NCBI RefSeq assembly: GCF_900177795.1
Contig: NZ_FXWJ01000002.1
Coordinates: 806,001-870,000 of the forward strand
Reading direction: 5' to 3'
DNA length: 64,000 bases
Origin: Plantibacter elymi (nom. nud.)
GTDB lineage: Bacteria > Actinomycetota > Actinomycetes > Actinomycetales > Microbacteriaceae
Every line of letters starts with the position of its first letter. Within the stretch, counting starts at the first letter, position 1. Position numbers and translations under genes: made by a program. Of this stretch, positions 34,880 to 46,222 are shown one piece after another. The notes beneath the pieces are model-generated. The model had not been told where the DNA came from. It did not search any database and saw only the letters and a program-made list of their open reading frames with translations.

Positions 34880-36619
34880 TTACAGCGCGAGCTCGATCCC
34901 GGCGCCGGGGATGGCGTCGAGGAGTTCGCGCGTGTACTGCTGCTTCGGGTTCTCGAACACATCGTCCGTGGTCGACGCCTCCACGATCTTCCCCTTCTGC
35001 ATGACCGCGACGTTGTCGGCGATCACGCGCACGACCGCGAGGTCGTGGGTGATGAAGAGGTACGTCAGCTGCAGCTCCGACTGGAGGTCGGCGAGCAACT
35101 GCAGGATCTGCGCCTGGACGAGGACGTCGAGCGCGGACACCGCCTCGTCGAGGACGACGATCTCCGGCTTCAGCGCGAGTGCGCGGGCGATCGCGATGCG
35201 CTGACGCTGTCCACCGGAGAGTTCGTTCGGGTACCGGGTCGCGACCGCCTGCGGCAGCGAGACCTGGTCGAGGAGCTCCAGCACGCGAGCACGGCGGGAG
35301 GCCTTGTCGCCCACCTTGTGCGTGACGAGCGGTTCAGCGATCGTGTTGCCGATGTTCCGCAGCGGGTCGAGGGAACCGTAGGGGTCCTGGAAGACCGGCT
35401 GCATCTTCCGGCGCAGCGCGAGGAGGCCCTTGCGATCGAGCCCCTCCATCGCCTTGCCACCGATGCGGATCTGGCCGGACGTCGGCGTCTCCAGCTGCAG
35501 GAGCAGCTTCGCCACGGTCGACTTGCCGGATCCGGACTCGCCGACGAGCGCCATGGTGGTGCCCCTCGGGATCTCGAACGAGACGCCGTCGACGGCCTTG
35601 AGCTCCCGCTCAGCCGCCTTCTGCCCACGGATGTTGTAGACCTTCTCGAGGTCCTTGACCACGATCGCGGCTTCCGCGTCCGGCTGGGCGGCCTGCGCCG
35701 CAGCGCGGTGCTCGGCGGCGACGATGAGGTCGATGCCCTCCGAACCGGCAGGAGCCTCGTGGTCGAGAGTCTCGAGCGATCCGGTCGCCGACTGGATGCG
35801 ACGCGAAGCCAGGCTCGGTGCCGCTGCGACGAGCCGCTTCGTGTACGGGTGCACCGGGTTCTGCAGGATCTCGACCGAGGGACCGGCCTCGACGATCTGC
35901 CCCTTGTACATCACGATGAGCTTCTCCGCCCGCTCGGCGGCGAGACCGAGGTCGTGCGTGATGAAGAGCAGCGCCGTTCCGCTGTCGCGGGTCAGGCTCT
36001 CGAGGTGGTCGAGGATCTTCCGCTGCACCGTGACGTCGAGCGCCGAGGTGGGCTCGTCCGCGATGAGCAGCTTCGGGCTCGACGACAGACCGATACCGAT
36101 GAGCACGCGCTGACGCATACCGCCGGAGAACTGGTGCGGGAACTGCTTCAGGCGGCGGTCGGCATCGGAGAGCCCGGCCTGCTGGAGCACCTCGATCGCC
36201 TTGGCACGGACGGCCTTCTTGCCGTGGGCGATGCCGTTGGCACGGATGGCCTCCTCGACCTGGAAGCCGATGTTCCACACCGGGTTCAGGTTGGACATCG
36301 GGTCCTGCGGCACGAAACCGATCAGGCGTCCGCGGACGTCCTCGATCTCGTTGCGGGACAGCTTCGAGAGGTCGCGCCCCTCGAAGAGGATCTCGCCCCC
36401 GCTGATCTTGCCGGTACCGGGCAGGAGGTTGATGATCGCGTGCGCGGTCGTCGACTTCCCGGATCCAGACTCGCCGACGATCGCGACGGTCTCACCGGGC
36501 ATCATGGTGAACCCGGTCTTGCGGATGGCCTGTACCGTTCCGCTCTGGGTGCGGAAGGTGACCTCGAGGTCCTTGACCTCGAGCAGCGGCTGCTGGGTGT
36601 TCATCTGGCTCGCGTTCAA
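34880..36619 (-). CDS. Fused double ATPase of peptide ABC transporter, OppD-OppF (system B)
   Basis: A 579-residue protein with two ABC ATPase halves. The first has Walker A GESGSGKS, signature FSGGMRQR and Walker B LLIADEP. The second has Walker A GESGSGKS, signature LSGGQRQR and Walker B IVVLDEA (Ala where Pro is usual). It is shorter than the system A fusion because the Cys-rich oligopeptide C-terminal segments are reduced. The TTG start at 36619 overlaps the permease stop (TTGA) behind a GAGGG site 7 nt upstream. ATG 36604 is the alternative. Confidence 0.9.
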   Translation of the reverse strand: MNASQMNTQQPLLEVKDLEVTFRTQSGTVQAIRKTGFTMMPGETVAIVGESGSGKSTTAHAIINLLPGTGKISGGEILFEGRDLSKLSRNEIEDVRGRLIGFVPQDPMSNLNPVWNIGFQVEEAIRANGIAHGKKAVRAKAIEVLQQAGLSDADRRLKQFPHQFSGGMRQRVLIGIGLSSSPKLLIADEPTSALDVTVQRKILDHLESLTRDSGTALLFITHDLGLAAERAEKLIVMYKGQIVEAGPSVEILQNPVHPYTKRLVAAAPSLASRRIQSATGSLETLDHEAPAGSEGIDLIVAAEHRAAAQAAQPDAEAAIVVKDLEKVYNIRGQKAAERELKAVDGVSFEIPRGTTMALVGESGSGKSTVAKLLLQLETPTSGQIRIGGKAMEGLDRKGLLALRRKMQPVFQDPYGSLDPLRNIGNTIAEPLVTHKVGDKASRRARVLELLDQVSLPQAVATRYPNELSGGQRQRIAIARALALKPEIVVLDEAVSALDVLVQAQILQLLADLQSELQLTYLFITHDLAVVRVIADNVAVMQKGKIVEASTTDDVFENPKQQYTRELLDAIPGAGIELAL

Positions 36620-37584
36620 CGCAGGGCCCTCGCCTTCGGGTCGAGCGCGTCTCGCAGGACTTCGCCCATCATGATGAAGCTGAGCACGGTGAGCGACAGC
36701 GCGATCGACGGGTAGATCAGCACCTGCGGGGCCGTGCGGAGGTCACGCTGCGCCTGGCTGATGTCGTTGCCCCAGGACATGGTCTCGCTCCCGAGCCCCA
36801 CACCGAGGAAGGACAGCGTCGCCTCGGCGACGATCGCGGACGCCAGCGAGATCGTGATGACGACGATCACCGGAGGGATCGCGTTCGGCAGCACGTGGCG
36901 CAGGAGGATCTTGAAGCGGGAGACACCCAGCGCGATGGACGCTTGGACGTAGTCCGCGTTCTTGACCCTGAGCACCTCCGCTCGAAGCACTCGGGCGACG
37001 GATGGCCAGGCGAACAGACCGATCGCCAAGGAGATCGTCCATACGCTCCGGTACTTCGCGAGCACCGACATGACGACGACGGCCGCGAGGATGTACGGGA
37101 TGGAGAAGAAGATGTCGCCGATGCGGGACAGCACCGAGTCGACCCAACCGCCGTAGAAGCCGGCGAACGCGCCGAACACGATGCCGAGCGTGGCGGTGAT
37201 CAACGTCACGATGAGCCCGACGGACAGCGACGTGGAGGTTCCGTAGATGACCCGCGCGAAGATGTCGCAGCCCTGCTTCGTGAACCCGAGGATGTGGCCG
37301 GCCTCAGGCCCGCCGTTGCTGTTCTCGAGGAAGCACTGGTTGTTCGGGGGCGTCTGCGTGAAGAGGAAGGGGAACAGGCCCACGACCACGACCAGCAGGA
37401 TGAGGACGGACGAGATCCAGAACATGGGACGACGACGCATGAACGCCCACGCGTCGGTCCACAGGTTGCTGACCTTCTCGTCGACCTTGACGGCGTCGAT
37501 GACCGCGAGCGGGGTCTCTTCGAGCGGCGCGACGAAGTGATTCGGGGATCGCTTGATCGTCGGCTCCTGATCATTACTTGACAT
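36616..37584 (-). CDS. ABC peptide transporter permease, OppC type (system B)
   Basis: A 322-residue permease. A long hydrophilic N-terminus of about 45 residues precedes the first helix (MFWISSVLILLVVVVGLFPFLF). An extracytoplasmic loop contains a Cys pair (NNQCFLENSNGG, GFTKQGCDIFARV), which could form a disulfide. The EAA loop is ADYVQASIALGVSRFKILLRHVLPN. The start overlaps the OppB-type gene by 11 nt. Confidence 0.92.
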   Translation of the reverse strand: MSSNDQEPTIKRSPNHFVAPLEETPLAVIDAVKVDEKVSNLWTDAWAFMRRRPMFWISSVLILLVVVVGLFPFLFTQTPPNNQCFLENSNGGPEAGHILGFTKQGCDIFARVIYGTSTSLSVGLIVTLITATLGIVFGAFAGFYGGWVDSVLSRIGDIFFSIPYILAAVVVMSVLAKYRSVWTISLAIGLFAWPSVARVLRAEVLRVKNADYVQASIALGVSRFKILLRHVLPNAIPPVIVVITISLASAIVAEATLSFLGVGLGSETMSWGNDISQAQRDLRTAPQVLIYPSIALSLTVLSFIMMGEVLRDALDPKARALR

Positions 37585-38503
37585 AGCGGATCCTTGGGTC
37601 GAGCACGGCGTAGAAGAGGTCGATGACGAGGTTGATGATGAGGTAGAACAACACCATCACCGTCACGAAGGACACCACGGTCGGGCCTTCTCCTCGGAGG
37701 ATGGCCTGGTAGAGCGTGCGGCCGACACCCGGGACGTTGAAGATGCCCTCGGTCACCGTGGCGCCGACGATCAGCACACCGAAGTCCACCGCGAGGTAGG
37801 TAACGACCGGGATCAGCGAGTTGCGAAGGATGTGCACGGGGATGACCCGGCGACGGCTGAGGCCCTTCGAGTACGCCGTCCGGACGAAGTCGAGCGACTG
37901 CGTCTCGATGACCGAGGACCGCGTCAGCCGCACGATCTGCGCGAAGCTGATGGTGGCGAGGACCAGTGCGGGGAGTAAGAGGTCTTGTATCGGCGCGCCC
38001 GGGCCGACCGTCGGCCTGAACCACCCGAGCTGGATCCCGAACACGTACTGCGCGACGAACGCGATCACGAAGACGGGGAGCGAGATGAGGATCAGGCTGA
38101 CCACGAGGAACGAGGCGTCGAAGATGCCGCCCTTGCGGATGCCGGAGATGAGACCGATCGTGATGCCGGCGACCATCTCGAAGAAGACGGCGATGACGGC
38201 GAGCCGCAGCGTGACCGGGAAGGCCTGCGCGAGGATCTCGCTGACCGGCTGCCCGGAGAAGGACGTTCCGAGGTCGCCGGTGAAGATGCCGCCGAGGTAC
38301 AGGAAGTACTGCACGATGAACGGCTTGTCGAGGTTGTACTCGGCGTTGAGTTGAGCGATCTGCGCGGCGCTCGGCGTCTTGTCGCCGAACAATGCGAGCA
38401 CGGGATCACCGGGCAACGCGAAGACCATGAAATAGATGAGGAAAGTCGTGCCGAGCAGTACGGGGATAGCCTGCAGGACACGACGAAGAATGTAACCGCC
38501 CAT
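37574..38503 (-). CDS. ABC peptide transporter permease, OppB type (system B)
   Basis: A 309-residue permease beginning MGGYILRRVLQAIPVLLGTTFLIYFM, typical of OppB/DppB, with six helices and the EAA loop DFVRTAYSKGLSRRRVIPVHILRN. It is preceded by a strong hairpin that separates it from the binding-protein gene, so binding protein is expected in excess over permease. Confidence 0.92.
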   Translation of the reverse strand: MGGYILRRVLQAIPVLLGTTFLIYFMVFALPGDPVLALFGDKTPSAAQIAQLNAEYNLDKPFIVQYFLYLGGIFTGDLGTSFSGQPVSEILAQAFPVTLRLAVIAVFFEMVAGITIGLISGIRKGGIFDASFLVVSLILISLPVFVIAFVAQYVFGIQLGWFRPTVGPGAPIQDLLLPALVLATISFAQIVRLTRSSVIETQSLDFVRTAYSKGLSRRRVIPVHILRNSLIPVVTYLAVDFGVLIVGATVTEGIFNVPGVGRTLYQAILRGEGPTVVSFVTVMVLFYLIINLVIDLFYAVLDPRIRYVK

Positions 38504-38527
38504 GGTGTGGGACTCCTGAACTCGTGA

Positions 38528-38564
38528 AGCTGGGTGGGCCCGGAAGAACCGGACCCACCCAGCT
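38528..38564 (-). terminator. Intercistronic hairpin between binding protein and permeases (system B)
   Basis: AGCTGGGTGGGCCCGG pairs with CCGGACCCACCCAGCT (one mismatch) around an AAGAA loop. It lies just after the binding-protein stop, where many ABC operons have an mRNA-stabilising or partial-termination hairpin. Confidence 0.7.
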
Positions 38565-38578
38565 ATGCCGCTACAAGA

Positions 38579-40189
38579 CTACTTGGTGATCTCGTAGTAC
38601 AGCGGCACCGAGTTCCAACCGAACTCGACGTTCTGCACGCCTTCGCCGAAGCCGCCGCTCACGTTCTGGTACCAGAGCGGGATGGCCGGCAGGTCCTTGA
38701 AGAGGACCGCCTGAGCGTCCTGGAACTTCTTGTTCGCAGCGTCCAGGTCGGTCTCGGACGAACCCTCGGCGAGGAGCTTGTCGAACTCGGGGCTCGAGTA
38801 GTCGCCGTCGTTCGAGGAGGCACCGGTCGCGTAGAGCGGAGCGAGGAAGTTGTACAGACCCGGGTAGTCGGCCTGCCATCCGGAGCGGAACGCCGTCTCG
38901 ATGGAGCGGTTGGTGATGCCGGCGCGGAAGTCACCGAAGACGGCGACCGGGACGCCCGAGGACTCGATGCCCAGGACGTTCTTGATGCCGTTGGTCACTG
39001 CGTCGACCCAGGCCTGGTGCGGCCCGTCGGCGTTGTACGCGATCTGGAAGGAGCCGTCCCACGGGGAGATGGCGTCGGCCTCGGCCCAGAGTTCCTTGGC
39101 CTTCTTCTCGTTGTACTTCAGGACGTCGTTACCCTCGATGTCCTTCGAGTAGCCGTCGATGACCGGCGAGGTGAAGTCGGTCGCCGGCGTGCGGGTGCCG
39201 TTGAAGATGACCTTGGTGATCTCTTCACGGTTGATCGCGTACGAGATCGCCTGACGACGCAGCTGACCCTCTTCACCACTGAAGTGCGGGAGGCGGGCCG
39301 GGATCGTGAAGGACTGGAACACCGCGGCCGGCTGGTTGACCGCGCGGTCGCCCAGGTCGTCCTGGTAGGTGGAGAGCGCGGAGTCCGGGATCTGGTCCAG
39401 GACGTCGAGGTTGCCGCTCAGCAGGTCGGCGTAGGCGCTGTCGAAGTCCTTGTAGAACGTGATGGTCAGGCCACCGTTCTTGGCTTCGCGGCCACCCTTG
39501 TACTCGTCGTTCTTGACGAGCTTGATCGACTCGTTGTGCTTCCAAGCCTTGTCGCCGTCGACCTTGTACGGGCCGTTGCCGATCGGGTTCTGCCCGAACT
39601 CGTCCGTGACCTTGCCGGCCGCGTCGAACGCTGCAGCGGGCAGCGGGTAGAACGCGGAGTAACCGAGGCGCAGCGGGAAGTCGGAGGCAGGTGCGGACAG
39701 CTTCACCGTGAAGGTGGTGTCGTCGACGACGCTCAGGCCGGTGAGGGGCTGGCCGTCTTCGTTGTAGCCCTCGACGTCAGCGAAGAACGAGGCGTTCTTG
39801 CGGAGGTTGACGACGGCGTCCTGCCAAGCCATGACGAACGAGTCCGAGGTGACGGGGTCGCCGTTGGTGAACTTCTGATCAGCCTTGATCTTGATCGTGA
39901 ACGTGGTCGAGTCGTCGGTGTCGATCGACTCGGCCAGGTCGTCGACCGGCTTGCCGTCGGCCGCGTAGTAGCGGAGGCCTGCGAAGACCTCGTCGATGAT
40001 CTTTCCGCCACCGACCTCATTGGTGTCGCTGGGGATGAGGCCCGACTCCGGCTCGGAGCCGTTGGTCGTGATGATGGATGACGTGCTGCTGGTGCTCTCG
40101 CTGCTGGAACCGCCACCGGAACAACCGGTGAGGACGAGAGCCCCTGCTGCGATGATGGCGGCGGCAGAGCCGAACCGACTGAACTTCAC
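38579..40189 (-). CDS. ABC transporter family-5 solute-binding lipoprotein (system B)
   Basis: A 536-residue SBP_bac_5 protein. The lipobox is LVLTGC (Cys near residue 22), followed by a Gly/Ser-rich linker. Mature motifs include SEPESGLIPSDTNEVGGGKI, PLPAAAFDAAGKVTDEFGQNPIGNGPYKV and SGWQADYPGLYNFLAPLY, the last typical of oligopeptide-binding DppA/OppA proteins. It starts at GTG 40189 with AAGGAGG upstream. It differs enough from the system A protein to suggest different cargo. Confidence 0.92.
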   Translation of the reverse strand: MKFSRFGSAAAIIAAGALVLTGCSGGGSSSESTSSTSSIITTNGSEPESGLIPSDTNEVGGGKIIDEVFAGLRYYAADGKPVDDLAESIDTDDSTTFTIKIKADQKFTNGDPVTSDSFVMAWQDAVVNLRKNASFFADVEGYNEDGQPLTGLSVVDDTTFTVKLSAPASDFPLRLGYSAFYPLPAAAFDAAGKVTDEFGQNPIGNGPYKVDGDKAWKHNESIKLVKNDEYKGGREAKNGGLTITFYKDFDSAYADLLSGNLDVLDQIPDSALSTYQDDLGDRAVNQPAAVFQSFTIPARLPHFSGEEGQLRRQAISYAINREEITKVIFNGTRTPATDFTSPVIDGYSKDIEGNDVLKYNEKKAKELWAEADAISPWDGSFQIAYNADGPHQAWVDAVTNGIKNVLGIESSGVPVAVFGDFRAGITNRSIETAFRSGWQADYPGLYNFLAPLYATGASSNDGDYSSPEFDKLLAEGSSETDLDAANKKFQDAQAVLFKDLPAIPLWYQNVSGGFGEGVQNVEFGWNSVPLYYEITK

Positions 40190-40260
40190 AGTTCCTCCTT
40201 GGGGAAAGGGCAAGCGAAACCAGCGCATCGTGTGCGCTGGATCGCTCTTTGAATACTCTG

Positions 40261-40289
40261 ACGATAAGCAGAAGCAGGACGGCGAGCAA
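40261..40289 (-). promoter_or_regulatory. Sigma-70-type promoter for ABC system B
   Basis: On the minus strand, -35 TTGCTC (40284-40289) and -10 TATCGT (40261-40266) with an exact 17-nt spacer, 72 nt upstream of the binding-protein start. The wider gap 40190-40525 (336 nt) is relatively A/T-rich. I see no gene in it. Confidence 0.5.
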
Positions 40290-40513
40290 ACTGGGACGCC
40301 AAACGTTACACAGCGGTAACCCAATCGACGGATTGTTGCTCACGGATGCTTTTTCGTGCACGGATCCCGCCCACGACGCAACAGAACGATCATGATCGCA
40401 AAACTCGTGCGGTCGCTTCCTCGTTCTGGATACGAATCGTAAGGTGTTCATCTCCCGATATCCGCCGAGCGGACGCGCAGATGGTATGCGGTGCGCTCGG
40501 AGCCACCAGCCAG

Positions 40514-40519
40514 CAGAAT
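40514..40519 (+). promoter_or_regulatory. Putative -10 element for leaderless CPBP gene
   Basis: CAGAAT, 6 nt before GTG 40526. It supports that start over an in-frame ATG 45 nt upstream. Confidence 0.4.
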
Positions 40520-40525
40520 GGACCG

Positions 40526-41338
40526 GTGAGCGAGCAGAACACCACCGAGCGGGGACCGGACCTCCCCGAGGGCGCCGGAGACAGCCGTCGGTGGTGGGAG
40601 ATCGGCATCGTCCTCGCGCTGAGCCTCGGGGCGTCGGCGGTGTACTCGATCATCTCGCTCATCGCGAAGCTCACCGCGGGGCCGCCGCTCTCCGATCAAT
40701 CTGCGGCGATCAACACCACGCAGGCCACCCGGGAGTGGCTCGACTTCAGCTACCAGTTCCTCGGGCTCTTCTTCCAGCTCGCGCCGGTCGCCCTCGTCAT
40801 CTACCTGCTCTGGCAGCCCGGACGCAGCGGCTTCGCGCGGATGGGACTCGACCTCCGCTCCCCCGGACGCGACCTCGGCCGCGGTCTGCTCCTCGTCGCC
40901 GTGATCGGTGTCCCCGGCATCGGTGTGTACGCGTTGGGCCGCGCACTCGGCGTCACGGTCGCGGTCTCGACGTTCCCCGACACCATGTACTGGTGGACGA
41001 TCCCGATGCTCGTCTTCTCCGCCCTCCGCGCCGGCCTCCAGGAGGAGGTCATCATCATCGGCTATCTGTACACCAGGCTCCGCGAGATCGGGTGGGGGTG
41101 GTGGACGATCATCCTGTCGACCGCCGTCCTCCGCGGGAGCTACCACCTGTACCAGGGCATCGGGCCGTTCTTCGGCAACGTCGCCATGGGGATCGCGTTC
41201 GGCTGGTGCTACAAGCGCTGGGGTCGGGTGATGCCCCTCGTCGTCGCGCACACAGTCATCGACATCATCTCGTTCGCCGGCTTCCCGCTCGCCGTCGCCT
41301 GGTGGCCGGAGATCTTCGCCGCGACGCCATCCTCCTGA
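40526..41338 (+). CDS. CPBP-family intramembrane metalloprotease
   Basis: A 270-residue polytopic membrane protein of the CAAX protease and bacteriocin-processing (CPBP/Abi) family, with about seven helices. The catalytic motifs are EEVIIIGYLYTRL (Glu-Glu), RGSYHLYQG (His) and AHTVIDI (His/Asp). Known relatives process prenylated proteins or bacteriocins, or act in signalling; the substrate here is unknown. The start is set at GTG 40526 by the -10-like hexamer. No bacteriocin gene lies nearby. Confidence 0.85.
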   Translation: MSEQNTTERGPDLPEGAGDSRRWWEIGIVLALSLGASAVYSIISLIAKLTAGPPLSDQSAAINTTQATREWLDFSYQFLGLFFQLAPVALVIYLLWQPGRSGFARMGLDLRSPGRDLGRGLLLVAVIGVPGIGVYALGRALGVTVAVSTFPDTMYWWTIPMLVFSALRAGLQEEVIIIGYLYTRLREIGWGWWTIILSTAVLRGSYHLYQGIGPFFGNVAMGIAFGWCYKRWGRVMPLVVAHTVIDIISFAGFPLAVAWWPEIFAATPSS

Positions 41339-41343
41339 TGACC

Positions 41344-41404
41344 CGTTCGCCCATCAGTGGGCGAACGAGCACTCCCTCGCCCACGAATGGGCGAGGGAGT
41401 GCTC
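41344..41404. terminator. Two tandem hairpins before the end of gcvP
   Basis: Hairpin 1: CGTTCGCCCA (41344-41353), loop TCAG, TGGGCGAACG (41358-41367). Hairpin 2: GAGCACTCCCTCGCCCA (41367-41383), loop CGAA, and its complement to 41404. Both perfect stems share the TCGCCCA/TGGGCGA core. They serve the converging CPBP and gcvP genes. Confidence 0.75.
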
Positions 41405-41413
41405 ATGGACCGG

Positions 41414-44334
<2,921 letters not shown>

Positions 44335-44335
<1 letters not shown>

Positions 44336-44709
44336 CACTCGCCCACCAGCGCGGCGTAGTCGTCCCAGCTGAGGAGCGTGTCGGGCAGCGCGTCGTACCG
44401 GACCGAGACGAGCCAGCCGGCACCGAACGGGTCGCTGTTGACGAGCGACGGGTCGTCGACGACGGCGTCGTTGGCCTCGACGACCTCGCCGTCGAGCGGG
44501 GCGAAGAGCTCGCCGACGGACTTCGTGGACTCGATCTCGCCGACCACGGTGCTGGCCGAGAGCGCTGCACCGACGGCGGGGAGGTCCACGAAGACGACGT
44601 CGCCGAGCTTCTCGGCGGCGTAGTCGGTGATCCCGATGACGGCGAGATCGCCCTCGACGCGGATCCACTCGTGCTCGGCGGTGTACTTGAGGGTGGTCTT
44701 GTCGGCCAT
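44335..44709 (-). CDS. gcvH: Glycine cleavage H protein
   Basis: A 124-residue lipoyl carrier protein. The lipoylated lysine is K63 in [12 protein letters not shown]. The N-terminus [24 protein letters not shown] and the C-terminal [20 protein letters not shown] are both typical. It shuttles aminomethyl between P and T proteins. It begins 3 nt after gcvT. Confidence 0.95.
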
Positions 44710-44712
44710 GGG

Positions 44713-45837
44713 TTACTTCTCTCTCGAATAGAAGGGGAGCGTGGTGACGGTCGCGGGGATCCGCGTGCCGCGGACGTCGATGTCGAGCACGGTGCCCGGC
44801 TCGACGTGGTCGGGGTGCACGTAGGCCATGGCGATCGGGTGGCCGAGGGTGGGCGACAGTGCCCCGCTCGTCACCTCGCCGACGGTCGTGTCGCCGGCGA
44901 GGACGCGGTAACCGGCACGACCGGCGCGACGCCCCTCGGAGACGAGTGCGACGAGCACCGGTGCGTCGTCCGCCGGACCGGCCTCGACGGCGTCGCGACC
45001 GATGAACGTGCCGTGCTTGCCGAGTGCGACGACGCGGCCGAGTCCGGCCTGCACGGGCAGCGTGTCCGGACCGAGCTCGTGGCCGTACAACGGCATGCCG
45101 GCTTCGAGGCGGAGGGTGTCGCGACTGGCGAGCCCGGCGGGGACCAGTCCGAGCGGTGTCCCGGCGGCGACGATGGCGTTCCACAGCTCCACGGCGTCGG
45201 CGGCGTCGACGTACAGCTCGAACCCGTCCTCGCCGGTGTAGCCGGTGCGCCCGATGAAGACCGTGCCGTTCTCGAAGGAGGCACCCGTCGCGCGGTAGTA
45301 CTTCACCTCGTCGAGGGAGGGCAGTTCGTCGAGGATGTGGAGCCCCTCGGTCGCCTGGAGGATGGCGCGGGAGGCCGGCCCCTGGACGGCGATGAGCGCG
45401 ATCTCGTCGCTGCGGTCCATGACGACCACGTGCTCGAACGCCGCGGCCCGCTCGGCGAGCGCTGCGACGACGGCATCGTGGTTGCCCGCGTTCGCGACGA
45501 CGAGGTACTCGTGCTCGCCGTTGCGGTAGACGACGAGGTCGTCGATGATGCCGCCGGCCTCGTTCAGCAGCAGGGAGTACTTGGCCTGCAGGAGGTCGAT
45601 GGCGGACAGCTTGCCCGCGAGCGCCTGGTCGAGGAAGTCGGCGGCGTCGTCGCCCACGACCTGGATCTCGGCCATGTGGGAGATGTCGAAGATGCCGGCG
45701 GCGGTGCGCACGGCGTGGTGCTCGGCGAGGTCACTCGAGTACCGCACGGGCATCTGCCATCCGGCGAAGTCCGTGAAGCTCGCGCCGGCGGCTTCGTGGA
45801 CGGCATGGAGCGGGCTGGTTCGTTCGAGGTCGGTCAC
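44713..45837 (-). CDS. gcvT: Aminomethyltransferase, glycine cleavage T protein
   Basis: A 374-residue tetrahydrofolate-dependent T protein that releases ammonia and forms methylene-THF. Typical motifs are [32 protein letters not shown] and [13 protein letters not shown], plus a C-terminal barrel ([20 protein letters not shown]). It starts at GTG 45837, with GGAG about 6 nt upstream in the riboswitch expression platform. Confidence 0.95.
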   Translation of the reverse strand: MTDLERTSPLHAVHEAAGASFTDFAGWQMPVRYSSDLAEHHAVRTAAGIFDISHMAEIQVVGDDAADFLDQALAGKLSAIDLLQAKYSLLLNEAGGIIDDLVVYRNGEHEYLVVANAGNHDAVVAALAERAAAFEHVVVMDRSDEIALIAVQGPASRAILQATEGLHILDELPSLDEVKYYRATGASFENGTVFIGRTGYTGEDGFELYVDAADAVELWNAIVAAGTPLGLVPAGLASRDTLRLEAGMPLYGHELGPDTLPVQAGLGRVVALGKHGTFIGRDAVEAGPADDAPVLVALVSEGRRAGRAGYRVLAGDTTVGEVTSGALSPTLGHPIAMAYVHPDHVEPGTVLDIDVRGTRIPATVTTLPFYSREK

Positions 45838-45892
45838 GAGTTCTCCGGGGTCGCGTGGTGCGCTGCGGACACCTGACGGTGCCCGTTGGGAA

Positions 45893-46076
45893 CTCCCCCT
45901 CTGTCATTGGCCTGAGAGCTTCACGAGCGCCGCTGCTGCGGACACTGCTTTCACCGTCGGCGAGCGCACCACGAACGTGCGCTGCTTTCCAGAGTGGCCA
46001 GTCCGATGCGGTACAGGACCTGAGAGATTGGCGGGGAGGCTTGCTCCTTCGGTGCCGGCGTACCGGCTCTCCCGCA
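45893..46076 (-). ncRNA. Tandem glycine riboswitch upstream of gcvT
   Basis: Two glycine aptamers in series on the minus strand. Aptamer 1 runs from GCGGGAGAGCC near 46075 through GCACCGAAGGAGCAAG, AATCTCTCAGG and ACTCTGGAAAG near 45985. Aptamer 2 follows with GCCGACGGTGAAAGC, GCTCTCAGGCCAATGACAGAG and GGGGAG near 45893. The linker carries AGCGCACCACG's complement (45963-45973), which pairs perfectly over 11 nt with 45854-45864 just before gcvT, and 45952-45958 pairs over 7 nt with 45875-45881. Glycine riboswitches of this kind usually turn on glycine cleavage genes. Confidence 0.93.
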
Positions 46077-46160
46077 TCGTGTTTGCGGCCCGATGTTCGA
46101 TTGAGCCGCCAGCATATCGCGAGTGGTCGCCTCGGCGCAGGACCTTGTTCGAGTCAGGTG

Positions 46161-46186
46161 TACACTAAGCCTGTATCGAGTACAGG
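46161..46186 (+). promoter_or_regulatory. nrtR-nad operon promoter and candidate operator
   Basis: A -10-like TACACT at 46161-46166 is followed by an inverted repeat, CCTGTA (46170-46175), 5-nt spacer, TACAGG (46181-46186). An operator overlapping the transcription start upstream of nrtR fits autoregulation by NrtR. Operator identity is inference; NrtR sites differ between lineages. Confidence 0.45.
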
Positions 46187-46222
46187 TCATTTCTACCTGA
46201 AGTGCCACCGGTGCTCCGGAAC

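Noticed and set aside
40526-41338. CPBP protease as part of a bacteriocin or abortive-infection system
   Set aside because: No precursor peptide, immunity or defence gene nearby; neighbours are an ABC importer and gcvP.
46149-46157. GTTCGAGTC, resembling a tRNA T-loop
   Set aside because: No acceptor stem or anticodon arm can be folded around it, and it lies in the nrtR promoter region.
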